From JADJNW01 sp964523725 (GTDB lineage: Bacteria; Bacteroidota; Bacteroidia; Chitinophagales; Saprospiraceae), in contig CAZGAU010000187.1 in the NCBI GenBank assembly GCA_964523725.1, positions 1 through 9,595 on the forward strand: 9,595 bases of DNA. The letters run 5' to 3'. The translations under genes were made by a program, and so were the position numbers. Every line of letters starts with the position of its first letter. The first letter of the stretch is position 1. The notes beneath the pieces were generated by a model. It did no database searches. It was given only the letters and a program-made list of their open reading frames with translations, and was not told where the DNA came from. Below are positions 1 through 6,776 of this stretch, in pieces.

Positions 1-146
1 TGCTCGACAAGGATACGCTCCAGCGTATGTTTATCCTGCGCAATCACCTGGCGGACATGAAACCAGACGAAGCCATGGAATTCCTGCTGAAGCATATGCA
101 ATCGACTACCAGCAACGAAGAGTTCCTGACTTCCATGAACGGTTAA
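1..146 (+). CDS. rho: Transcription termination factor Rho, C-terminal end (partial)
   Basis: The open frame beginning at base 3 gives 47 residues and a TAA stop at 144-146. The 5' part of the gene lies outside the window. Rho is the hexameric RNA-dependent ATPase that ends transcription at Rho-dependent sites. The visible tail has the pattern LQRMFILRNHLADM, then a few residues later EAMEFLLKHM, then a short polar linker and NEEFLTSMNG. This matches the end of Rho (the E. coli protein has MWILRK, DAMEFLINKL and TNDDFFEMM at the same positions), and the SMNG ending is typical of Bacteroidota Rho. The catalytic P-loop and RNA-binding regions are not visible. A strong intrinsic terminator follows 38 bases after the stop, so this gene is probably the last of its transcript. 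Identification rests on the tail only, but the pattern is distinctive. Confidence 0.85.
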   Translation, partial: LDKDTLQRMFILRNHLADMKPDEAMEFLLKHMQSTTSNEEFLTSMNG

Positions 147-161
147 TATCAGAACTCATTT

Positions 162-169
162 TAACTTTG
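162..169 (+). promoter_or_regulatory. Possible Bacteroidota -7 promoter element
   Basis: TAACTTTG fits the Bacteroidota -7 consensus TAnnTTTG exactly. I see no convincing TTG/TTTG -33 element about 19 bases upstream. If used, transcription would begin near 175, and the terminator hairpin would form the 5' leader of the gene starting at 226. The evidence is a single short motif, so this is tentative. Confidence 0.3.
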
Positions 170-184
170 AAAATAATCCGCATG

Positions 185-220
185 GCCCCGGGCGAAAACC
201 CGGGGCTTTCTTTATTTTTA
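185..220 (+). terminator. Intrinsic terminator after rho
   Basis: An 8-bp perfect GC stem (185-192 paired with 199-206) with a six-base loop CGAAAA is followed directly by a T-rich tract (207-219, interrupted by one C and one A). This is a textbook Rho-independent terminator on the plus strand. It ends transcription of rho and lies only a few bases before the next start codon at 226. Confidence 0.9.
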
Positions 221-225
221 CAAAA

Positions 226-945
226 ATGAATTGCATGAACCGCTCGCTCACCTTGATCTGCCTTGCTTTTGCAAATATAGCGCTGGCACAAATGCCCACT
301 CCAACCGAATTGCTGGAAAAAAGTATCCAGTACCATGATCCCGAAGGCAACTGGGGGAAAGGCTTGTTACAGCTGAACTTTGAAGAAACCCGCCCCAATG
401 GCACAATTCGGTACACAAACGTCAAAATCAATATCCCCGGAGAATATTTTGCAATGGATCAGAAAAACGATGAAGAGCAGATTATTCGGGAAATATACAA
501 AGGCGAATGTAGTCACCAGCTCAATGGGAATGCCGAAATTTCAGAAGAAGATATCAATCGTCTGCGCCTGACCTGCGAACGCACGGCTTTTATGCGCAAC
601 TACTACAACTATCTCTGGGGCTTACCCATGAAGCTCCACGATCAGGGCACTATTTTCGGCAAACAGGTAGAAATGAGCGAATTTAATGGTGAGAAAGCTT
701 ACAAACTCCGCGTCAGCTACGACCCCAATGTCGGTAGTGATGTCTGGTATTTTTATTTTGATCTAAAATCCTACAAACTCCTTGGTTACCGCTTCTACCA
801 CGATGAAGCCAAGAATGACGGGGAATATATTCACCTTGAAGACGAAATCATAATCGCCGGCATGCGTCTGCCCAAAGTACGAAAATGGTACACCCACCAG
901 GATGATAAATTCCTCGGAACGGATACCCTGGTAAAAGGAAAATAA
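226..945 (+). CDS. Exported DUF6503-like protein of unknown function
   Basis: This 239-residue protein begins with a signal peptide: short polar start, hydrophobic core at about residues 7-20, and a likely cleavage after ALA at 19-21. No lipobox cysteine is present, so it is probably periplasmic or secreted rather than a lipoprotein. The mature part carries YHDPEGNW at 36-43, an aromatic segment with MRNYYNYLWGLPMKL at 123-137, many beta-strand-like alternating segments, and FLGTDTL near the end. These features resemble the Bacteroidota DUF6503 family, recognised by eye and not by a search. Cys95 and Cys117 could form a disulfide. No catalytic motif is evident and I assign no function. A second ATG at residue 4 is also possible as start; no Shine-Dalgarno is seen at either. 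The gene sits between a terminator and a convergent neighbour, so it appears monocistronic. Confidence 0.8.
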   Translation: MNCMNRSLTLICLAFANIALAQMPTPTELLEKSIQYHDPEGNWGKGLLQLNFEETRPNGTIRYTNVKINIPGEYFAMDQKNDEEQIIREIYKGECSHQLNGNAEISEEDINRLRLTCERTAFMRNYYNYLWGLPMKLHDQGTIFGKQVEMSEFNGEKAYKLRVSYDPNVGSDVWYFYFDLKSYKLLGYRFYHDEAKNDGEYIHLEDEIIIAGMRLPKVRKWYTHQDDKFLGTDTLVKGK

Positions 946-958
946 ATTTAATCGATCC

Positions 959-2218
959 TTAACCCAAATCTTTCAGCGCCGCCACAAAAGTATCCAATTC
1001 TTTGAGTGATGTATAAACATTAGGTGTAATGCGACAACCGTGCACGCCCGCGCCGTCAATCGCCACCGTCCAGATGCGGTATTTCTTCAGCAATGTATCA
1101 GCCAGTTCTCGCGGTTTCATCTCTTTCACGCCTACATTGGCAATAGCGCAGGAGCGATGCGGTTCTTTGGGCGTATTCAAAATAATATGCGGCAAGTCGC
1201 GCACCTGATTGGTCCAGTAGTTTTGTAAATAGCGGAGCCGGGCTTCCTTACGTTCCGGCCCAAGACGAAGGTAATACTCAATCGCATTGCCGATCGCCAA
1301 ATCTGTATGCACGGGATGTGTACCAGTATGATTCAGGCGGAGAATATCGTTAGGTTTGCGTCCTTCCTCACCAAACAGTTGCCAGATTTGCGGAATTTTT
1401 TCTTTTTTTACAAACAAAAAACCAGCGCCCAGCGGCGTACTCAGCCATTTGTGTAAACTGCAACCGTAATAATCGCAATCCAAATCTTTCATCGAGAACC
1501 GAATATGCGCAAACGCATGCGCGCCGTCCACCATCACTTCCACGCCTTTACTATGCGCCATGTCGCAGATTTTCCGAATCGGCAGGATATGCCCGGTAAT
1601 ATTAATCATGTGGCAAACCATCAGCAGCCGGGTTTTCGGGGTAATGGCGTTGGCATATAATTCCACGATTTCCTCGTCCGATTTGGGATGGTTCGGCACG
1701 GAAACACTCTTTAATACAACGCCGTGGCGTTTTTCCACGAGTTTGAACATGTCCCGCATGGCTCCGTAATCCTGATCGGCCATAACCGCCTCATCGCCAG
1801 CTTTCCACGGAAATCCGCCGATGATGGTGTCGAGCGATTCGGTCGTATTGCGAGTAATGATCAATTCATCCGCCTCACAATCAGCGAGTTCCGCCAATTT
1901 TGCCGCCATTGATTTTTTATTGTCCCATTGTACCGTACGCATGTAATGCGACCCCTGGTAGTTGATTTCCCGCACATGATGGATAAAGTTTTCCAGCGTT
2001 TCCTGGGGCGTGATGCAATAGTAACCATTTTCCAGGTTGATATAATCAGGCTTCAGGCGGTAGCCACTGCGGATTTGCATCCAAAAATCTTCATTCTCAG
2101 CCACTTCTGAGGGCGGCAGGTGTTCAACAGAACCAACCCATTTGTCCAGGTTTTTGAAAATGACCGGCGCGCCAAAGCCCAATATTGGCAGTTGCTTGAG
2201 GAAAGTACGCTTATCCAT
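959..2218 (-). CDS. Class V aminotransferase-like PLP enzyme with Tat-like N-terminus
   Basis: This 419-residue fold-type I PLP enzyme is closest in appearance to the class V aminotransferase / isopenicillin-N epimerase-like group. The Schiff-base lysine is K257 in the SLHKW motif. The aspartate that binds the pyridine nitrogen is D231 in VMVDGAHAFAH. TRNTTES at 122-128 is the usual phosphate-binding loop region, and TGTHPV at 298-303 is a conserved family-type segment. Length fits the family. The N-terminus reads KRTFLKQLPILGFGAPVIF, close to a Tat signal (S/T-R-R-x-F-L-K) but with K in place of the first R, and the enzyme domain starts only at about residue 40. The family includes epimerases, desulfurases and the Tat-exported PvdN, so the reaction cannot be named. 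It lies 75 bases downstream of the propeller gene on the same strand and may be co-transcribed. Start: ATG at 2218, no Shine-Dalgarno. Confidence 0.88.
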   Translation of the reverse strand: MDKRTFLKQLPILGFGAPVIFKNLDKWVGSVEHLPPSEVAENEDFWMQIRSGYRLKPDYINLENGYYCITPQETLENFIHHVREINYQGSHYMRTVQWDNKKSMAAKLAELADCEADELIITRNTTESLDTIIGGFPWKAGDEAVMADQDYGAMRDMFKLVEKRHGVVLKSVSVPNHPKSDEEIVELYANAITPKTRLLMVCHMINITGHILPIRKICDMAHSKGVEVMVDGAHAFAHIRFSMKDLDCDYYGCSLHKWLSTPLGAGFLFVKKEKIPQIWQLFGEEGRKPNDILRLNHTGTHPVHTDLAIGNAIEYYLRLGPERKEARLRYLQNYWTNQVRDLPHIILNTPKEPHRSCAIANVGVKEMKPRELADTLLKKYRIWTVAIDGAGVHGCRITPNVYTSLKELDTFVAALKDLG

Positions 2219-2293
2219 GATGTTTTGAGTTTGCTTATGGCGATGAAAATAGGAATTCTTTTAAAGATTTTGGAAAAGAGATAAGGATAAACC

Positions 2294-4027
2294 TCATCGA
2301 ACCATCACTTTCCTGACCCAAACTTCCTCCGCACTCGCCATTTTTACAAAATAAACACCCGGAGAAGCCTCGGTTCCCGGCTTCCAAGTCAACAGATGCG
2401 GACCTTGTGCAAGCTGCCCGCTCGAAAGCACCTGAATTTGCTGCCCTTGCGCATTCCAAACGGAGATCTCCACCGCGGCGCTTTCCCAAAGTTCGAATTG
2501 AATATTTACCTCCTCATCGGCAGGATTGGGAGAAATTATTACATTGGAAATACGCTTGAAAACGATCTCTTCCACCGAAGTGATTGTATTTTCTAGCTTT
2601 TCGGGCGTGGCACCTTCCACGATTTTGTAATAAAATCCGGACTCTAAATCAGTAAATTCCTGCTGCAAACCGCTCGGCCAGTTGACCTTTACCGTCGAAG
2701 CGGTCTTGCTATCCGCCAAGCCAAAATGTAATTTCAAGGAATTTTGCGAGCCAAAGCCACTGCCTGCGGTCACTTCGTCCATTTGTTTAATGCCATTGGT
2801 ATCGGTGACGATCACCCGCGCGCCTACCGCAGAACGGTTGCTCTGCATGCCTTCCAGCTTGAAACCAATCCAGTTGTTGGCATTGCCTGTATTTTGAAAA
2901 ATCTGATTAAAATCATTTGTCCCCGAATTTGCAATCGCAATATCCACAAAACCATCCCGGTTAAAATCAGCGCAAGCGCTGCCATAAGTTCCTCGCATAC
3001 TGGCTGCTACGCTTTGCGATATTTTTTCAAACTTACTGTCTCCAAGATTTTTGTACAATACATTGGCATAAGGCGAAAAATAAGAATCGTTGGCAACGTA
3101 AATATCCTGCCGGCCGTCATTATCAAAATCCAGGAAATTACAACTCCAGCCCATACCTTTATCATCCACACCGGCGGAAGCAGCAATATTGGTAAATGTT
3201 CCGTCGCCGTTATTTACATACAGCACATTTTCAAATAAATTTGTAATATAAATATCAAAAAAACCATCATTATTAAAATCGCCAAAGTCCGTGCCCATGC
3301 CCTGCCCGGAGTAATTCACGCCCGCCTGCGCACTTACATCGGTGAAATAACCCTTTCCATTATTTTGATATAATATATTGGGCACGCCGCCATCATGAGT
3401 TAAATAAAGATCGCTGTCGCCATCATTATCATAATCAAAAAATACAGCGCCCATCGAGTGTTTGTCGTCCCGGGCATTGGAAGGATAGATGTAATTAGTA
3501 AATGTAAGATTGCCATTATTATGATACAAAACATTCTCCGCCCGGAAATTGGCAACATAAATATCGAGAAAACCGTCAAGATCTACGTCGCACATATTCA
3601 CTGAAAGCGGCAGATTAAAATTATTAATCCCGGCATTAATGGTGATATTACTAAATGTGCCGTCGCCGTTATTCATATATAAAACATCATTTATATTATA
3701 GTTCGCAAGATACAAGTCAAGATGCCCATCATTATTCAAATCACCCCAAACCGCCATTCTGGAACCCGCGCCAAAGTTGACGCCCGCCGTGGCCGCCACA
3801 TCTACAAACTGATCATTGCCGAGGTTTTTATATAATTGATTGGCGCCGTTTGCTATGCTGATGTAAATATCTTCGTCGCCGTCATTATCATAATCGCCGA
3901 TAGCCACGCCACGGTTTTCGCCTTTAAATGAAATATCTCTTACAGACATGATCTCGCGGTAAGCATCTTGAGCTTCGACGGTGATAACGATAAATATTAA
4001 ACTATAAGTAAATAAAAACTTCTTCAT
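2294..4027 (-). CDS. Secreted CRTAC1-type propeller protein (FG-GAP/VCBS repeats, ASPIC/UnbV, T9SS sorting domain)
   Basis: This 577-residue protein starts with a signal peptide (core at about 4-17, cleavage near 18-20). Seven calcium-binding motifs of the form DxDxDG follow, at about residues 45, 96, 147, 198, 250, 300 and 354. Their spacing of 50-54 residues indicates seven FG-GAP/VCBS blades, as in an integrin-alpha-like beta-propeller. An ASPIC/UnbV domain occupies about 385-472 (NWIGFKLEG, VGARV, GSGFGSQNS, VNWPSG). The end (about 497-577) is a T9SS type A sorting domain, with SPNPADEEVNI, a GVYFVK strand and a basic last few residues. Such proteins cross the outer membrane by T9SS and are released or surface-anchored; ligands are usually unknown. 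The next gene on the strand encodes a putatively exported PLP enzyme. Start is ATG at 4027, which puts the signal peptide at the true N-terminus. The middle of the gene looks richer in A+T than its neighbours. Confidence 0.92.
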   Translation of the reverse strand: MKKFLFTYSLIFIVITVEAQDAYREIMSVRDISFKGENRGVAIGDYDNDGDEDIYISIANGANQLYKNLGNDQFVDVAATAGVNFGAGSRMAVWGDLNNDGHLDLYLANYNINDVLYMNNGDGTFSNITINAGINNFNLPLSVNMCDVDLDGFLDIYVANFRAENVLYHNNGNLTFTNYIYPSNARDDKHSMGAVFFDYDNDGDSDLYLTHDGGVPNILYQNNGKGYFTDVSAQAGVNYSGQGMGTDFGDFNNDGFFDIYITNLFENVLYVNNGDGTFTNIAASAGVDDKGMGWSCNFLDFDNDGRQDIYVANDSYFSPYANVLYKNLGDSKFEKISQSVAASMRGTYGSACADFNRDGFVDIAIANSGTNDFNQIFQNTGNANNWIGFKLEGMQSNRSAVGARVIVTDTNGIKQMDEVTAGSGFGSQNSLKLHFGLADSKTASTVKVNWPSGLQQEFTDLESGFYYKIVEGATPEKLENTITSVEEIVFKRISNVIISPNPADEEVNIQFELWESAAVEISVWNAQGQQIQVLSSGQLAQGPHLLTWKPGTEASPGVYFVKMASAEEVWVRKVMVR

Positions 4028-4072
4028 CGCCTGGATATTTGTGAGAAACAGGCTTCCAAAATAGCATATTTC

Positions 4073-4100
4073 TGCGATTCATAGTGCGATTCGGAGCGAT
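4073..4100. repeat. Short direct repeat TGCGATTC upstream of the propeller gene
   Basis: TGCGATTC occurs at 4073-4080 and 4085-4092, 12 bases apart, with a partial third copy GCGAT at 4096-4100. It lies in the 120-base gap between the MATE stop and the propeller gene start, about 46-73 bases upstream of that start. A regulator-binding site is possible but nothing else supports it. Confidence 0.35.
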
Positions 4101-4147
4101 AAAAAACAAAAGAAAAGTGTGTATAAACAATTGATTGCTATGGGGTT

Positions 4148-5440
4148 TCATTGCAATGCCAGACCTTTTCGCCAGAAAAATAAATGTTGAATCGTGCCCC
4201 GAGCAACCATAAAAATAAGTAAAGTGAGCCAAAGTCCATGATTACCAAGCTGTTCGTAAAAAATGAAATAAGCTAGTGCGTAGAAGGCAAAAGCCAGCAG
4301 CATGGCATTGCGCATAGCTTTGGAAGCGGTCAGTCCAATAAAAATGCCGTCCCAGAGGTAGCAGGGCGTGCTGAGTATGGGGAACAGTACCATCCAGAAA
4401 AGATAAGGCTCCGCAGCTTGAATGACGTCGTTTTGATTGGTAAATATTCTTAAAAAATATTCACTAAATAAACCGTAAGAAAGACTAAATAACAAGGCCA
4501 TGCCCATGCCCCAAATGAAAGATAATCGGATTATTTTATATGTTTTTGGCTGATCGTCAGCACCGTCGTATTTGCCGACCAGACTCTCGGAAGCAAAGGC
4601 AAAACCGTCAATGCCGTAGGACATCCAGTTAATAAATTGCAGCAAAATTACATTGACCGCCAGCATCAACTCGCCGGTGAGCGCGGATTGGCTGTAGAAA
4701 AAGGAAAAAGCGAAGGTTAATAATAAGGTACGGATGAAAATATCACGATTGATCACCAGAAATTGACGGAGCTTTTGCCACTCTGTAATCGCTTGTCTTT
4801 GAAAGTGTTGCAATAAATAGCCATATTTTGAGTAAAATAAAATCAGTGCCGTTGCAAATCCAACGTATTGAGCGACCAGTGTGCCATAAGCCACGCCGTC
4901 CGCCTCCATACCAAGATAGGCCACGAAGAAAAAGCTCATGGCAATATTTACCACATTTATTACAAGCGTCAAAATCAAAGGATAAATAGCATTTTGCATA
5001 CCGAAAAACCAGCCGAACATCGCGTATAAACCCAGCGTGGCCGGGGCATCCCAGATACGGATGTAAAAATAATCGCTAACCAGATGGTGTTGCCCGCCTA
5101 TTACATTCATTAAATAAAAACTCGCCTTGCCGATGGGAATTTGCAATAACATTAATCCTGCGGCAATGCTTACTGCCACCAATAATGCTCGCCCTAAAGT
5201 ATGCGTAATCACGGCATCGTCGCGCTTGCCAAAGGCCTGAGCGGTTAGCCCGGTAGTGCCCATGCGCAGGAAACCTGCATTCCAGTAAATAAAATTAAAG
5301 ACCATGGAACCGATACCCACCGCCCCGATGTGCAACTCGGAGAGACGCCCCATGAGTGCCGTATCCACCGTGCTGAGCAGCGGAACAGAGATATTGCTGA
5401 GAATATTCGGAATGGCAAGTCGAAGGATTTCACGATTCAT
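4148..5440 (-). CDS. MATE family efflux transporter, DinF-like
   Basis: This 430-residue integral membrane protein has about 12 hydrophobic segments spread over its length, as expected for MATE transporters (usually 430-480 residues). TM1 contains LLSTVDTALMGRL at 21-33, with the acidic residue D26 typical of DinF/bacterial MATE proteins. NWMSYGIDGFAFASESLVGK at 271-290 and LWDGIFIGLTASKAMRN at 362-378 are the corresponding second-half motifs. MATE proteins export cationic or aromatic compounds using Na+ or H+ gradients; DinF members are linked to oxidative stress and bile-salt tolerance in some species. Substrate here is unknown. The gene is 96 bases downstream of the Wzz-like gene, and a promoter-like pair (5460-5490) lies just upstream, so it may be transcribed on its own. 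Start ATG at 5440 gives a short cytoplasmic N-terminus ahead of TM1, as usual for the family. Confidence 0.92.
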   Translation of the reverse strand: MNREILRLAIPNILSNISVPLLSTVDTALMGRLSELHIGAVGIGSMVFNFIYWNAGFLRMGTTGLTAQAFGKRDDAVITHTLGRALLVAVSIAAGLMLLQIPIGKASFYLMNVIGGQHHLVSDYFYIRIWDAPATLGLYAMFGWFFGMQNAIYPLILTLVINVVNIAMSFFFVAYLGMEADGVAYGTLVAQYVGFATALILFYSKYGYLLQHFQRQAITEWQKLRQFLVINRDIFIRTLLLTFAFSFFYSQSALTGELMLAVNVILLQFINWMSYGIDGFAFASESLVGKYDGADDQPKTYKIIRLSFIWGMGMALLFSLSYGLFSEYFLRIFTNQNDVIQAAEPYLFWMVLFPILSTPCYLWDGIFIGLTASKAMRNAMLLAFAFYALAYFIFYEQLGNHGLWLTLLIFMVARGTIQHLFFWRKGLALQ

Positions 5441-5459
5441 TGCATGACATTATTACACA

Positions 5460-5490
5460 CAATGATACGACCTCAGTCCAGTATTTCAAA
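5460..5490 (-). promoter_or_regulatory. Candidate Bacteroidota promoter for the MATE gene
   Basis: On the minus strand, TTTG (5490-5487) is followed after exactly 19 bases by TATCATTG (5467-5460). This fits the Bacteroidota -33/-7 arrangement TTTG-N19-TAnnTTTG with one mismatch in the -7 box. Transcription would begin about 12-15 bases ahead of the start codon at 5440. Found by eye. Confidence 0.45.
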
Positions 5491-5536
5491 GCTTTCAGAC
5501 ATTTACTACGACTGCGTTTCACTCAAAATACCTGTC

Positions 5537-6715
5537 TCACCCTGCCTCATCAAAGTTATCTTTTCCGGCGGTTGCTCGTTGTGTTTTCTGATGTTTGCCG
5601 TTTTCGGCTACTGCATTGCTTTGAATAGAGAAAGTACGCCAGTTGACCTCGTAATTATCCAGCAACAGCGCGGCAAAAGCGCAGAAGATAAAGGCAATAG
5701 CGCCGGCAGCGATCACCAGAATGGAGCGTTTGGGCCGGGATTTTACAAGTGGTATCTCGGCTTCTTCCACCAGAATAGTGGCAGGAATGTAGGATTTATA
5801 TACGGCTTTCCAGATTTTCAGGCGCTCGATGTCCTGACTCAGGCTGAGGTTGCCTTCAAAGTATTGTTTCTCCAGGGTATTGATCGGCGCGATGCCATTG
5901 TTGAGCTGATCCATGCGTTGTTCGAGGTTTTTCACCTCTTCTTCCAGCCCCTGCACCAGTGCGGTGAGCATCACAATGGTGTCGCGCGGCACGCCGGAAG
6001 TGTTTTTCAGCACGTTCAGCCGGGTGCGGTTGCGCACTAGCTTGGCTTCGGCTTCGGATTGCTGGGAAGTCAATGATTCGGTTTGAGCCACGGTATTGTA
6101 AAGCCGGAAATTTTTACGCAGGGCATTGAGCGTGTCGCCGAGGGCTTGCTGTTGTTGTTGTTTGATGGTGATTTCGCGCTCGAAAGTCTCAATCATTTGG
6201 CGTTGCCCTTCCTTGATGAGTCGTTGTGCGAACTGGTCTATTTTGATACGGGCAACATTGGCAATATCGGGCGCAAACTCACGCTCCTTGTCTTCTACCG
6301 AAAGTTGAATGGCGTCGCGCTTGGTTTTTTCTACTTTGTATAAGCCAAAGAATTTTTCCTGCACCCGGAACTGGGCGCGCGGATCGTCCTTGCTGATGTT
6401 GTAATGTTCGTAAAGCCGGAAAGAATCAACTAGAAACTCTACCAGTTCGTTGGATTCTGCAATGGTGAGCAGGCGGTCAATGTCGTTGCCGTTGCCATAT
6501 TCGTTGCGGTAGAGGTTGCCCGAGCCAAAGAGTAATTCGGGCTTGGCCATGTCCGGGCTGGCGGCCAAAAACGTGGTCGTGGCTTTGTAGTAGTTGGGCA
6601 AAAACAAGCTGATCACAGCCGTACCGATCACAGCAGCCAAAGACACGAAAATGATCGGTCTGCGCCACTTCCAGAGGGTTTGTACGACGCCCAACAAATT
6701 ATCTTTCTGCTCCAT
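5537..6715 (-). CDS. Wzz/GumC-type polysaccharide chain-length determinant (no kinase domain)
   Basis: This 392-residue inner-membrane protein has the polysaccharide co-polymerase layout. TM1 lies at about 21-39, followed by the Wzz-type NYYKATTTFL segment. A long periplasmic region follows with predicted coiled coil at about 165-275 (EITIKQQQQQ, LVQGLEEEVKNLEQRMDQL). A proline-containing stretch, EIPLVKSRPKR at 320-330, leads into TM2 at about 331-352. The cytoplasmic tail is about 40 residues, with no Walker motifs or tyrosine-rich tail, so the BY-kinase found in Wzc is absent. Such proteins set the length of O-antigen, capsule or exopolysaccharide chains. I chose ATG at 6715 because it puts MEQKDNLLGVV directly before TM1; the frame stays open to 6841 but that extension is cysteine- and arginine-rich and overlaps the flippase gene. 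The flippase gene ends 61 bases upstream on the same strand. Confidence 0.85.
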   Translation of the reverse strand: MEQKDNLLGVVQTLWKWRRPIIFVSLAAVIGTAVISLFLPNYYKATTTFLAASPDMAKPELLFGSGNLYRNEYGNGNDIDRLLTIAESNELVEFLVDSFRLYEHYNISKDDPRAQFRVQEKFFGLYKVEKTKRDAIQLSVEDKEREFAPDIANVARIKIDQFAQRLIKEGQRQMIETFEREITIKQQQQQALGDTLNALRKNFRLYNTVAQTESLTSQQSEAEAKLVRNRTRLNVLKNTSGVPRDTIVMLTALVQGLEEEVKNLEQRMDQLNNGIAPINTLEKQYFEGNLSLSQDIERLKIWKAVYKSYIPATILVEEAEIPLVKSRPKRSILVIAAGAIAFIFCAFAALLLDNYEVNWRTFSIQSNAVAENGKHQKTQRATAGKDNFDEAG

Positions 6716-6733
6716 TCTATGCAAATTATTTCG

Positions 6734-6741
6734 CAAAAGTA
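6734..6741 (-). promoter_or_regulatory. Possible -7 promoter element for the Wzz-like gene
   Basis: TACTTTTG on the minus strand is an exact match to TAnnTTTG. It lies 18 bases before the ATG at 6715 and would give a leader of roughly 12 bases. There is no clear -33 element about 19 bases upstream, so the support is one short motif in the right place. It also supports the 6715 start over the longer frame, whose start would be upstream of the promoter. Confidence 0.4.
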
Positions 6742-6776
6742 AGCAAAAAAATAGACTGCGTCTGGTTTCCGCCGAT

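Noticed and set aside
2744..3238. Plus-strand open frame of 164 codons opposite the propeller gene
   Set aside because: It is a by-product of the regular codon pattern of the FG-GAP repeats on the minus strand.
4028..4060. TATTTTGG on the minus strand as a -7 box for the propeller gene
   Set aside because: It lacks one base of TAnnTTTG and has no TTG at the right distance upstream.
4002..4151. Small 49-codon frame whose ATG overlaps the MATE stop (ATGA) on the minus strand
   Set aside because: It overlaps the start of the propeller gene in another frame and looks like no known family; the ATGA overlap alone is not enough, though it could be checked by conservation.
5330..6040. Long plus-strand open frame opposite the MATE and Wzz-like genes
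   Set aside because: It is antisense to two clear genes, has no recognisable domain, and its composition follows the opposite strand's codons.
6147..6162. Run of CAA/CAG-type triplets in the Wzz-like gene
   Set aside because: It encodes a five-glutamine stretch in the coiled coil; ordinary for the family and too short to be a notable microsatellite.
6745..6763. Terminator-like 4-bp stem AGAC/GTCT followed by seven T on the minus strand, after the flippase gene
   Set aside because: A four-base stem with a three-base loop is too weak to call an intrinsic terminator; it may slow transcription at most.
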